Below, piece by piece: positions 12,294 to 25,600 of a stretch of 64,000 bases of DNA. The translations under genes and the position numbers were made by a program. Every line of letters begins with the position of its first letter. Positions within the stretch are counted from its first letter, which is position 1. Origin of the DNA: Acanthaster planci (Eukaryota; Echinodermata; Asteroidea; Valvatida; Acanthasteridae); assembly GCF_001949145.1 (NCBI RefSeq), contig NW_019091721.1:77431-141430 (forward strand), in the 5' to 3' direction. The notes beneath the pieces were generated by a model. It did no database searches and was not told where the DNA came from. It saw nothing but the letters and a program-made list of their open reading frames with translations.

Positions 12294-12297
12294 TTAA

Positions 12298-13065
12298 TAT
12301 CAAACAAACAAACAAATTATAATTTACGAATGATTACAATTTACAATGTACATGTAAGCATACTCAGACGTGCAAACAGGGAACTGACTGCAAATGGCAT
12401 TTTCTCACAAGACCAAAATGGGAATTTCAAATAAAGCTTTTTCCTTTTGTTTTCCCCTCATGTGTAGCCCACAAGCCACCCAACTAACCAACCAAGGCCC
12501 AGTGTACTGTACCTGGTACATTGTACATGTACATTTTCCCATTCCGTTTCTATGTACATGTACTTGTCATACGTGTACTCCTACATTTACATGGGATAGG
12601 CATCTGACGTGTTAAAACTCAAAGTCACCCAAATCCTCACATCTTCCCCTATAGCTGTAGAGCTGCCAAGATGGTGAAAAAACAGTGATTTGCGGAGACT
12701 TCTCTAGGAATGCATTTGGGATGTCAACTAACACTGATCAAACAGCCACAGAGCCAAGCAAAGGGTCTTCTCATAGACTCTTGCACATGTAAAAATGCAT
12801 ACGTGTACATGTGTACGTAAAGTACACCTACATTCATGTACCGGTACGTGTATACTTGAACAAGATGTCCATGTACATGTGCATGTGCATGTGTGCACTG
12901 TTACACATGTATTTAATCACGGGGAAAACTTGTTAAATGTCGACTACCCTTACTAGCAAACATGTGGTTGGTGGATACAAACTGTAGCAGAAAGTGTACG
13001 AACTTTCGTAACTTTTGTTGTGCATAATAATGAGGACTAGTGTAGTTTGTACATGTCCTGTGACA
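12298..13065. other. Unassigned intergenic sequence
   Basis: TACATG tracts near 12520-12560 and 12800-12900; no exon recognised. Confidence 0.4.
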
Positions 13066-13660
13066 TCAGGATGGGCGGAGCGTAGCGCTCTGTGTACATG
13101 TAGCTAGTAAGCTCTTCGGTTTGCGTGTCATCAAGGCAAGCGTGTAAGTGCGCGGAGCTTGCTCTTTGTTGGATTTTGCTAGTTCAGCGAAGCTCTGTAG
13201 ACGTGAGATCTTGGTGCTCTTGGTGGTGTGGCGTATGCTGCCTCCGTGTAGTATTACACAGGTTGTATGGTCCAGCCGTTCACTTGCAGGTGCATTATAG
13301 TAGATTTGGGCTGGGCCCATGGTGCCGTGGTGTTTAGTGCATGCAGGCCGTTATCGCTACAGTGACACTGGCTATGCAATGCGATGTACATGTTATTAAG
13401 GCAGTGCGGCATTGAGATGTGTAGTACTACATGTACTTGGGTCCAGCATTGGTGATTGATCTCATGTTTGGCAACGTTGGATGTGCATTGCTGATAGCAT
13501 TCATGCGATGCCACATTGTTTTGTGCATTGTATATAGGAGTTGCGTGTGGCATCAGTGCGTTGTTGATTGGCGCAACGCAGTGTGATATTACCTGTGTAT
13601 TGCTAATAGCCTCTCCTCAAGACCACGCAAAACAATAGAGGTTGTAATAAAGCTTACCCA
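13066..13660. other. GC-richer anonymous block, possible repeat
   Basis: The base composition differs from its neighbours, and an AATAAA-like signal lies near its right end (about 13647). It could be a solo LTR or another repeat, but I cannot find paired ends or a second copy in the window, so no class is assigned. Open frames here on both strands have no family resemblance. Confidence 0.25.
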
Positions 13661-14280
13661 ATACGAATTAGCCCTAATCACTTTATCAATTAATTATCCG
13701 TTGAGTGTCTGAATAAATCACATTGTTGTTGAGGTTACCAGCAATCCAATTGCCAGCTGTCCTTGTTGTTATGTATTGTCTTATTGGCAGAAAGCATCAC
13801 AGTCATCATAATCAGCAGTATAATTCCACCAAAACAGATCTGCTCCCTTAGCTTTTACATGTAGGTCACTTTGAGTGATCTCTGGACCGAGGAGGAACTC
13901 GAGTTTAGGCTAGAGTCGAGACCCCAACCGGTTTCAGACTTGATCCTCAAACTTAGGTTAGGCCCGGGGAAACAACCACACCATCACAATATGTACATTT
14001 GTACGGTACATGTACCAATACAATATACATGTAATACATGCTGCATCTGCAGGGCAGTGTTGTAGTGGAGACAATTATACATGTACATGTATGTACTGAG
14101 TTCATCACCAGACACATGACCGGACACATGACCAGTCACAAGACAAGTAGCAGAGTGAAAAATGCTTTAATTGCAGTGCAGCTGAATACATGCACCCGTA
14201 CCTTGCAACTTCAAATCCAACTGGAGGTCTTGCGATGGTCTTAAGAGGTCTCAACTATCTCCAGGTGAACACTAAAGCAG

Positions 14281-14377
14281 AACAGAGGTGGTAACAAGTC
14301 AACTTTTGCAAGTCCAAGTCAAGTCACAAGTCAATTATTGCAAGTCTAAGTCAAGTCATTTGGTCGAGTCACAAGTC
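14281..14377. repeat. Degenerate CAAGTCAAGTCA tandem repeat
   Basis: Repeats of AAGTCAAGTCACAAGTC with TTGCAAGTC spacers run into the assembly gap, which the repeat probably caused. Confidence 0.8.
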
Positions 14378-14750
14378 NNNNNNNNNNNNNNNNNNNNNNN
14401 NNNNNNNNNNNNNNNNNNNNNNNNNNNNNNNNNNNNNNNNNNNNNNNNNNNNNNNNNNNNNNNNNNNNNNNNNNNNNNNNNNNNNNNNNNNNNNNNNNNN
14501 NNNNNNNNNNNNNNNNNNNNNNNNNNNNNNNNNNNNNNNNNNNNNNNNNNNNNNNNNNNNNNNNNNNNNNNNNNNNNNNNNNNNNNNNNNNNNNNNNNNN
14601 NNNNNNNNNNNNNNNNNNNNNNNNNNNNNNNNNNNNNNNNNNNNNNNNNNNNNNNNNNNNNNNNNNNNNNNNNNNNNNNNNNNNNNNNNNNNNNNNNNNN
14701 NNNNNNNNNNNNNNNNNNNNNNNNNNNNNNNNNNNNNNNNNNNNNNNNNN
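14378..14750. other. Assembly gap (373 N)
   Basis: Run of N beginning within a tandem repeat. Confidence 0.99.
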
Positions 14751-14859
14751 TCTAATCCCTTCTCCAGACTTCCCGCCTTCACGCATCATCGGACTAATCC
14801 CTGTCTCCAGAATCCTCCACCAGACTACTTAAGCTCCACTCCCAGTCAGTATCCGGCAT

Positions 14860-14985
14860 TGTCCTGATGACGAGCAGAGCATACTGCTCGAAACATCGAG
14901 TACCACTGGTTCTTTTCAGAACCGCAAATACTCACAAAAGAGATACGTCCATGGTGCTACCGCAAACCTACTTTCTATTATTTCT
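14860..14985 (+). mobile_element. Retroelement 3' module with hammerhead-like core, copy 1
   Basis: Contains CTGATGA, a stem GAGCAG/CTGCTC with loop AGCATA, then GAAAC. That is the order of a hammerhead ribozyme core, but an extra C after CTGATGA breaks canonical geometry. It is followed by GGTTCTTTTCAGAACC and a CGCAAACCTACTTT-like tail. A related module lies inverted near 38940-39075. Penelope-like elements are known to carry such motifs; membership here is inference. Confidence 0.45.
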
Positions 14986-15076
14986 ATTGTTGCTCCAAGT
15001 CGAGTTGGCAAATGGTCGAGTTGTCCAAGCCCTGTTTCATGTTCACCCAGTACAGCCTGTGTATCAATTTAGTTAA

Positions 15077-16622
15077 TACATGGGATTTTACGGGGCAGCG
15101 CGTGACAAGGGTAGCCAAAATCTGGTCGTGTCTCCTGCGACTATGGCTTCAAATTTTGATCAAAAGAGGCAGCAGTGGAGAGCCGTAGCTAGTGTTCAAT
15201 ACCTGTGCATGCCTTAGTCTCACATGGAGACGCCGCACCACGTGTTGCAAAACACAAAGTGCAGTGTTGAAAATATTTCTTGATGGGGTTTTCCTACAGA
15301 CAGATCCCACATGTATTTGCAACGGATGTTAGTAATGACACAAATGATAAAGCCAAAAGTAGAAAGGTTTTTAAGTGATATTAAGCCATTTTATGCAACA
15401 TCGTCATTACAAGCCAGTATCGATCCTTGACATATCATAAACTGATTTTTATCGACACTGTTAAACCCTATTATATTCTATTATTCAAATATCAACTGGA
15501 CTTTCGGTTACGCAGTAAATCGCTGTGATAGAATAAAATCACAGCAGACCAGATTTTTAAGTTCGTAAATATGGGTTCAAAAAAGCTTCTAAGCTAATGA
15601 CCATTAGGATGACCTTTAGTTCAACACTGACTTCATAATTATGTGTTTCACATTTTTGTGAAAAATGCGGTTGCAACAAAATATTGACTTGCTTTACAGG
15701 AAGAGAGGGAATAAATGAATTTTCACTGCTCGAAAAAGGCTACTGCATATTTGATTATATAAGATCATTAAATAACAAAATAATTCCATCAGATATCTCG
15801 TTTCCATCACAAAAGCTCGCTGGCATTCTGTGTACGACACTGAGGAATAAGCAAAACTAGTCGAGGAAGGAAACATACGTAATATAGGCCTAGTAGAGGC
15901 TATTGTTAATAACACCATTAAACTGACCCACATGTCCAACTTTGTTACCTCAATGACCACTCCATGGCTCGCAAGGTGAGTGTACTGCGTAGGCCTACTT
16001 CCAAAACTATACATGTCAGTGAGGCATAATCCAAAGTTTGCCTTACCTGCTAACAGTTTCTGAAATTAAGTAACCACATGGTTGGCCTACGCATCTGCAC
16101 GTACACAAACAGTACCAACGAACTCTTTCCGTGTTCGTTCAGTAAAGTAATACGTGCCGTGTGCACAACTCTGCACCCGTAGTAACCAGACTTAAGCCTG
16201 CACATCATGCATGGTAGGCCTACAGCTACAGCCAAACACCGCGGTATGACGGAAAGCCATGCCATTTCAGAATAATCAGAAAAAGAATGTACATTACCAA
16301 TGTGTCATTCTTTTCATGTGTGCAGTGTGCACGAAGAACTGCGACAGAACACCTTATTAACAGCTCAAAAGTCGGGGGCCGACAGTGTCACCTCCAAGCC
16401 AAGTTCACGAATGAGTTGTTTTTATGCTCTGGACTGAAGATAGTATATTATAGCGCCGCGCAGTCTACACGTACATGTACTAAAGAGTGGCCTACCAGAC
16501 TAGTATACACGATGTGTCATCAATATGGAAATACACTGACCGGTACAGGGAGCAAGACGAATGTCAATTGTCTCGACCACGCGGGGCTGAGTGAACTGAC
16601 AGTGTAGCGAGAAAATGAACAA
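15077..16622. other. Intergenic upstream of ADAT3
   Basis: No gene is supported. A plus-strand stretch near 15800-15990 reads as a broken coding-like frame with a stop and no recognisable family; it may be decayed mobile-element sequence. Confidence 0.35.
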
Positions 16623-16655
16623 ATGAACCTTCAAAATAGCTGGAAGTGTTTTGAG

Positions 16656-16692
16656 ATGTCTAAGAAGCGAAAAATTGATAAGTTTTACTGTT
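16656..16692 (+). CDS. ADAT3: ADAT3 candidate exon 1
   Basis: Predicted only: reads MSKKRKIDKFYC and ends T|gtacgt in phase 1, the phase exon 2 needs. An in-frame ATG at 16623 would add 11 residues; the frame is closed by a stop further upstream. No homology supports these residues, because ADAT3 N-termini are poorly conserved. Confidence 0.45.
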
Positions 16693-19600
16693 GTACGTAA
16701 ACTGTTGAAAGAATTTTACTTTTACGTTGGTACTTGGTAAAGTACCCACACTGGGATGTCACCTCGAGCCAGCATGCATGTCCAGTGCAGTATATACCCC
16801 CAGAACTGTGGGGTCCGACGTCCGCCCCGCCCCCACGGACGTCAGACTCCACAGTTCTGAGGGTACATGTACATGTTCCCCTATCGATATGCTTAACTCA
16901 AACTGTGTCCTGCTCTATAGTCTGGTGGTGTGAATTCTTTCCTGAACCGATTTAGTGGCAAACCTGACCTTGACTAAGGAGTCGCTGTAATCCGTTTTAC
17001 CGTAGAGCAAGGATGGTTCTACTTTGTCCCTTGAGGTTTTTTGGTCACATTTTTCAAATCACTCACTGAAAACCACGGTTTGTTTGTCATGTTTGTGGTG
17101 GGTTTGTTTATTGGTTGATCTCCATGACAGGGTTGATTGTTGCACAATCAGTCGATACTTCCACCATCAGCTAACAACCTTTTCTTTTGATTCACGGCTG
17201 TGAAAGGTTGTTTTGAAAAGGAGTATTATTAAAAAGTCAGAGATTTCCTGCAGGATGAACGGATGGAGGTGTTATCTCCATGATACAATCAACCAATTGT
17301 GCAGATCATCCGATCACATCCAGCATTTGTTCTGGTGGTGTTGTCAGAGATAGACATCGCTGTTATGCCTCAATTAACTCCCAACATTAATTGGGCCATG
17401 TCCCAACTATAACTGGGATAGGTTCAACCTACCTCCATGGTTCATCCATGGTCCAGCTACAGTTCAGACTGTGCAGTGCCAAACATGAATATAACCCCAA
17501 GGCAGTGGGTCATATGTTCTGGACAACCCAGAACACTGCAGAACTGGGTAGAATACATTTAACACCAATAATGGAATAAATGTGTACTTGACCAGTCTTA
17601 AACTGTCATGTGAGACCAGCCAAGCACGTTGTTATTCCATTCATAAATACCTTTTAAGAACTTTACAAAGTCACAACAATTTTACTTCATTATCTTAAAA
17701 CATCCTTCTAGCCATGTTACAGTATGTGCCTGTCGTATGCCAATCTTGTTTGTCAGAGATTGGCATATGTGTGGCCTGTACTGTAACTGTGTAGGTGGGT
17801 ACAGATTGCAATGAGCCAACAGGTGAATATCAGCCATTTAAGATGGCCACCAGGCGGGCTCTCAACCAATACTATTAGCTAAACTGTCTTGTTAATATTG
17901 CTCACCCAAAGAATTACACGAATAGTATGGGGCCTTTGCCCCATCATGTAGACAAAAGGCCCCTTTGTCTGCCACATCATGTAGACAAAAGGCCCTTTTG
18001 TGTGGGAACATCATCAGAAATATCAACATTTGTCATTGATCCCAGCAGGCAACCACTTGGCAAGCCTGAGCCAGAAAGGTTAACTCTTACTTCTTTGACA
18101 CATCAGTGACCAATGGGTCACTCTGATTTAGCCAATAAATGGGAAGAACTCTATACACGGACATCACCATGTCTTTCCCAGCAGTGACATATCAGCCATC
18201 AGAAAGCTATAACTCCTAAAAACAGTATTGAAGCAAAATAGAAAACACTTGGAATTTTCAGACCCATCTCATCATAAAGATTTTGCCCAGGATGCCAAGT
18301 GGTGTCCGGGTATAGATATCTGGTGTGGTTAAGTTTTGCGCCAAGTGAGTTTCTTGTATGTTTCTTCAATAGATCCAACAGCAGAAGTAACCTCTCCTAA
18401 TGCTTGCCGTGACGAGCATTCGCTGACTTGCACTCCTATACCAGTTCTCTCAAGTGATGTAACATCAGTCGACTTCGGTATTTTTATTTATAAACTATAT
18501 AGTTTATTTACATGTACATGTAGATCTCTTTTGTTTTTGTCGTCGTTCCAGGGTAGCTTCGTCCTGTATCCAGGGGTATGATTGCTCATAATTTTTTTTT
18601 TCTGGAATTCAGGATTTTGATGCATAAATTTGTTGGCTTTTCACTCATGTTAATATATATTCAGATATAGTTGTTAAAAGTATTTATTCACTGAAAAGGG
18701 ACTCATGTTATCGTTGGTGGGAAATTTTAAAGGCTTTGCTAAAACTTACAAGGAGATGCCAGAGTTTGCAAGATTGGTGAGTCAAACAATTTTCAATCTG
18801 GTCAGACAATTGAGTGTGAATCACAAGGATGTCGCCGTTCATGTTGGTGAGCTTGAGCTTTTTCATCATTTGCTTGCCTCTCCTCACAGACACACCGTCA
18901 GATTGACAGTGTCACAGTGACAGGTCACCGTTAATAGAGCTTTCTGACTTCTTTTTCTTTGTTTAGTGAAGGTTTATGCTGCACCAATTTTGGATCCAAA
19001 GACAACTTCAAGAATCATCAGGTGTGTGAAGCACTATTCTTCCCAAACTCCCTCTTCAATTTGGTTTTTGTTTTCGTTCAGTTTTAATTGAAAAAAATAA
19101 TTGATTACCGTTGCTTTAGATATATTTTCATGTGAGATTTTATGCATGATCTCACAGTTGCGATAGAATTCATCAAACACTACAAAATTACATTAATTTA
19201 GATCTTCAGGGTACTCCCTCAGTTGGACGATCCTCAGAAAAGAAGCAATTTTTTTCAGATATGAAATTCTGTCTACTTGAGATCTTTAGTGTTTTTCAAT
19301 TGTCTGTTCTACAGAGATCTTCAAAGTGTCTTCCCACTGACTGCACTACCACATGTCAAGCGAGTGCGGAAAATTACTAAAGACAAACCACAATTGGGAG
19401 GTAAGGCCAAACAAGATGATTTAGAGTTGCATTGACATTGAAGACTGGGAGAACGTCCGGGGGCAGATCTAGATATCCTGGTGCTTGGGCTTGTCCAAGA
19501 GCGCAATGAAGCAAGAAACATGCTACTATAAATAAAACAGTAAAGTATATGTCACTGTAGATATGATTTTTAAAGACTGATGGTAGGAAAGGACATGCCC

Positions 19601-22600
19601 CGAAAATGGAATAAAAATTAGACTTACACAAATTTCAGACAACATTTTCTGGGCTGGTTCAATAAATGTAAAGTATGCCACATTTTATTACTGATTATCT
19701 CTATGTTAATCAGTGGTCTGATTATACAAGACCAGATGTGCTGTATCATTTCTCTTTGAAAAATTTATGTATAGCACATACCAAAGAAAATCAGTTTTAT
19801 CTTCTAATAATCACAATATAGTTGAGGATAATCTCAGCAGTTTGACAGCCTTGGAAACCATCTGACTGTGGAGAAAGATCGTTAATTTTAAGGCTAGAAA
19901 TTAAAGAAAAATATGCTACTGTTATGCGTGTGGGGAGAAAAACAGATTCTAACTTGTTTTGGTGGCTATGTGGTCCTCCAAGGAGGTAGTCTGGAAGTGA
20001 TCCTTTGTCTGGTCAAAGACGTGGAAACGTCCAGCTCTCCTGCATCGTTGTCTGACATCTTCAGTGGCAGGCCCAGCACTTGCCAAGATGGCTTGGGGCT
20101 GGGGCAACCCTTTGTCGCCATGGTATCCAAGACAGCACCCATCACCAGGCAACAGTTTGAGGAGGCCTCCCGAGAGTGGCCAGTAGTCTTCCATCAGAAC
20201 AAACAGTGAGTGGGATATTCTCAAAGACCATTTCTTGAAAATGGTTCACCTTCTCCATCTAGTGACCAGTGCCGGCTGTGCATACTTGATCTTCTGCCTT
20301 GTGTAGGTTTGCACCAATGGTAATAAGCCTTTTGGGAGTTAAATTTGAATAAAATCTGGTACACTGAGTTCTTTAAATTCACGTGACCAAAACAATTTGA
20401 GTTCTCCATACTTGGACACCGTAGCCATACCTCGTGATTCAGGGCAAGCTTGTGCTTGGTTACATACAGTAACATAAGAGATTCCTTGCACCAATACACT
20501 GTTTCCAGTGGATAAGAAGGGCACAAAGGAACCAGTCCATTCCAGAGATGATGGCCATTATGCAAAAGCTTGCCCTGAATCACAAGGTATAGCAGCAATG
20601 TCTTTATGATAATAATAATAATGTATTCATTTATAAAGCGCAAATTTCATATAGATATGTTCAAATGCACTTTACAATGAAGACATTAAGCATGGAGCAA
20701 TAAATACATTTAAATATGGTTGAGCCAATGGCATACAAGGGCGCTTCGGGCAGCCGCCAAACAACCCAACAGTAAATGGGAGACAGTAAGAAGCAGTTAC
20801 AGTTTTAGAGGTGGGAGGAAAACCCCAGAGGAATATTCTGGGTAACAATAACGGAGTCAGGTAGGGACTGAAAACCCAATCCACATGTGGACCGGGCCGG
20901 TAATCGAACCCAGGACCACAGAGATGGAAGGCGAGGAAAGAACTACCTTGCCAACCTGACTCCCCAATCTGGGGAATTCAAATTATGTTAATTTGCAGTC
21001 AGATAACTCAGTGTACCAGATTTTAGTCAAATTTAGTCACCAAAGGCTTACCTGCTTGCCAAATGTGTGATGAAATTGCTGGCTTGGATGGAAACATTTT
21101 ACCACAAAAACATGCTCAGTGCACTTGGGACCAAAGTTACGTCTGTTCTAATCAGAATTTTGTATGTGTTTAGTTCAAACTTACATAAGAGACATATCAA
21201 TCAATCAATGATGATTTGAGGAACCAGTCAACTTTCAGGGACCGTGTCCTCCCGTTGTCAAAAACTGCAGTGTATTTGGAAATATCCTCTGGCACGGTGA
21301 GAATATGAGATGACATTTGACATTAATTTATTACCTGTCATCAAACTCTTGATACAAAGTACGAGTGCACCCCTTCACTGGTTAAGCAATGAGCTGCGAC
21401 CAAATCAACATGTTTTTTCCTCTTCTGGTTGTTTGCTAACAGATGTACATGTATTTCATTATTGAGAGGTTCTTACCCTAGGCGTGACTCAAATTCATGA
21501 CTCAAAACTCAGACAGTAGACACTGACTGGGACTTGAATGTCATTAGTGAAACTCGGTGTTTTAATTGGGAGACAGTAATGAAATTCTAAACGATTACCA
21601 CGATTTAACAATCAGATGTCTTTTTTAATTAAAAAGGGTATTTATTCCTTGAAAAAAAAGTTGGGTGTTACTTTTAAAACCAACCAAACTCTGTAAAATT
21701 CCTTGTTAAAATAGCTTAACATCACCAATTGCTGATTGATTTTTACGGAATTGAAAAATACTAAATTTTTGGCTTGATCCTGCTCATCTACATATTCAAG
21801 CAGACATGTGCTTCTGGGTGAAGAGATGCAATGAGTAGCAAAGGGTTTTGCCCAAGGGCAACTCCAAGGCTTTGACTCCAACCGGTTAGGTGCAGAATTA
21901 CCCGCATATTGTAAAAATCACTTCAGGGTATACATCTCTCTGTGGAACACTCTCAGGCTCAGTCAGGTCGTAAGCGGTCAAGTCTTCACGGACGTGGACA
22001 AAGAGAGGATCGCCAGCCACATGATGGACGCAGTAGGGGCAGCGAGGGATGGCCTTCATCGGGGAATGGTAAGATTGGCAGGTCAATAAATTCTCTCACA
22101 AATTACTTGTGAAAGTTTCAGGGTTTTGCCTGTGTCTTCCGTCTTACTTGAACTTTTGTTTCTTGGGGATTTTGTGATGTGGGGATTTTTCTCCAAACCT
22201 CACATACTAGGAGAGGCCTGTTGCCTGCAGCTCGTCCATACTTGTCTTCATGGTGTGTGCCTCCTGCAACAGAAAATCCCTGCAACTGCTTGTAGACCTG
22301 TAATGTTCACACTCGATGATAGTACACCTCTTCGAATCGATAGCATAGAGTTCAATACTCCTCGTGCAGAAGATGACTTTGTATCGAGCTACAAACTCCA
22401 GAGTGGAGGGGGGTACAAATCAGATGAAGTCAAAGGCCGGGAATGAAGCGAGAAACTCACTGTGAGTTCTTTTTGTCCTTTTCTCCCAGGAACCCATCGG
22501 TGCAGTCATAGTGGATCCCGCGACTGACACCGTATTAGCTTCCTGCTATGACCTTCGTCACCTCAGTTATAGCCCCTTGAAGCATGCCGTCATGGTTTGC

Positions 22601-25600
22601 ATCGACCTAGTGGCACATGGTCAGAGGGGAGGGGCATGGGAGGTCAAAGGTCAGTGCATTCCGGAAGTTTTATAGTTGATATCAGACAGCATCCAAATTA
22701 CTTGGCTGCGGCTAGTGGGAAATAATAAGTGAGTCTACAGGAAATGTAAGAAGCCACTAGCTTGTGGCCTTCATAGGCACCTGTGTTATTTCTAACCATG
22801 TCAATGTTAAGCTGTCTCCGTCGGCCAATTCACCCCAATTTTTAGCCCGTTCATCCTAGTCCTCAGTCCGGCAATGATATTTTTACATCCTTAGTCAACT
22901 CTCGAGCTACTGAACATGTCAAGTATGATAGTTCATGGATTATACAGATCATGCAGTGGACAGATCTGTGAGGACCTCATCACACTGGGCAGTCAACAGC
23001 AGAAAGTGCCTGCCAGATCTGGGCAAAGGCAAGGCAGTAAACATTGTTATAATTGAATCCTATGGCGGCTTACAGGCTAGGACTCCAAAGGCTGTCAGGC
23101 CTTGTTTAGTTGACCTATGTGATCTTGTGACTCTGAGCAGTCTCCAAGCATGAGCATTGTGAGGGGGATGGGGGGGGGAATTCCTCTCCTGAAAAAAAAA
23201 ATGGAAAAATAAAACAGGAGGGAAAATAGAAATGAAAAAGAAAGAAGGAAAGGGGATCATCACACTCTGGACAGGCCTCCTTCCAGCACTGTTGGTTGGT
23301 CAGTTAACGGCCGAGGAGTGCTCTGCCCTCACCCCCTTTAGAAAGAGCTTTTTCTCTATTCCAGTCCAAGGAGTGGTTGGTTAGATGTTTAGATTCTTTC
23401 AAATAGCTTAGTGTCACTTTTACCTTACAGGTTTACATGAAAAGAAAAAGATGCAAGATTGTGTTCACTTTCACGATAATCCAGGAAAAAGTGTACAAGA
23501 GCTCTTTGTGCAACTGCAGTTTAAAGATGAGTCTCCATGGGGATGTAAATTCTCTGGAGATAGTGTGGACTTTTATTTGAGCAGATTCTGTTCAGTGCAA
23601 TATCAAATGAAGTTGATTCACTTTAGCTGCAGGTATGTTAATTTTGGGGTTTTTTTCTTATCTCTTTGCTGTAGCACCAGGACATTACTTCATGACCCAT
23701 GAGATTGACACAGGTGATACAGCTGCTCAACAAATAGATACGAACACAGTGTCGACTGACAGTAGCAGGGATCCCAGTGTGTTGTCTGTCAAAGGCTCAC
23801 TGGTATATCCTGGGGCCAGCAGGGAGCCACCAGACATTACAGACGAGACCGACAAAATTGGGATTCAAACTCCAGACTGTGTAGATAAGACTCCTAGGGA
23901 AGGAAGTGCTAATCCGTCCAGGGGGGATAATGGAAGGATTTTATCACCATGCTGTGTTGATGACCGCACGGATAGGAATGAAGCAGCGGGATTAGCTCGG
24001 CAGTCTGGCGATCATGGCTCATCAGGGATCTCTAAGCCACAGGGGCCCTATCTTTGTACAGGTTATGATCTGTACATCACACGGGAACCATGTGTCATGT
24101 AAGTGACTGGAGAGAAAATATCCTCATTTCTTAAATGGCCGACACAGTGAGTTAACAAGTTTACGGAAATGTCTCTCAACATGAGCAATTAACCCTAACC
24201 ATGCTGAACCCAACAAGGTTATGCATGATTTCAGTGGTCCCCAAGGGGTTAGGGTTGGTTAGTTAGTTGGTTAAAATGGGCAGTTGATACACTCAACAGA
24301 CTGCTCTAACCCTAACCCTCCTCAATCCTCCAACAGGTGAAGGATTGAGGAGGGTTAGGTTAATGACAGGGAGGGGAAATCAGGTCCAAGGCATAAGACT
24401 CCTGACGCCACAATGAGCCAGTGCAGTATCTCAACAGAGTGTGCCAAAAATGAAAGGAATTCTGATACATGTGTGAGGTCTGTGCTATCAACACGGCCCG
24501 GGATAGATTCATGCACGTGCTTTGTTCCTGAATGACCCTGCTGTTTTGAAATACCAAACTAGAAGACAGTTTCTGATTTAAATTGTTTACAGTCCGATGA
24601 GTGATTAATTTTTCTTAGTTATGGTTGGACAGTAACTCCTACTGAAGGATCCAGGAAATCAATTTTCTTAGAATCACTTTTTGTGTATATCTGTACTCTT
24701 CTTCCATGTTCGAAGACTGTTTGATATCTTTTTTGAGTTGTGTGAACTGAACGGTGCACTTTTTCAAACATTAAAAATTGATCAAGCATTTCTGGACACG
24801 TGAGGGCACTTTTGCTTATCCAGGACGATATGGTTCAGGTTGCATGTTTTCATATTCAAATTGTGAACCCTAAATTTGCAGTCTGGGAACATTTCTGTGA
24901 AAAGGATTTTTGCTGGATTATTGCCTTTAACTTACACAGCAGTAAATTATCAAAGAAAATGGAATCTGCCATAGCAGCGGTTAAAAAAATCTAGAAATTT
25001 TCTGTGCACAAATCAGTGCAACATTGAGATTCAGTGCCTTGGATGACATCATAGTTCTGCTCATGAATATGCAAAAAGCATTAGCTTAAAAACCAAAAAA
25101 GCATCAAAACATGGGCTAAAATTGCAAAACACAAATTTAAAATGAGGTTAATTGAAATCCAAAGATGCAATTTCAAGGGTTGTTAGTAAAAATTTATAAA
25201 AAGATTTCTCTTTCCTGGTTCCTTTTACTTGTTCACACAAGGTACATGTATGTCAAATCTGTTATCATGTCTACATTTTTGGCATGTTCATCATTAATGT
25301 TGGTTTTTTTAATTTAAACAGCATGTGTGCTGTCAGGCATTTTCCAAAGTGGAAAAAAATCAACACAGTCTTCATTCAACATTTTACTTTTGAAAAGTGG
25401 GAACTCCAAGATGCAGGGGATTTCCTACTATCCACTAGACAGCTATTAGTAAAAGAAATGTTTTTATGCAGCTATTATTAGTCGTAGCTTTAGCCTAAGG
25501 AGTGGAAAGTCAAGAACCTGGGAACTGGTTGGAACTTATGTTGAAGAATGGACCATGGTTGAAGGGTCTAAGGTTTAAGGAATAGGGGGGATAAAGTTGG

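Noticed and set aside
24190-24362. Interstitial telomere array
   Set aside because: TTAGGG-like words are few and interrupted; better explained as a dispersed repeat with such ends.
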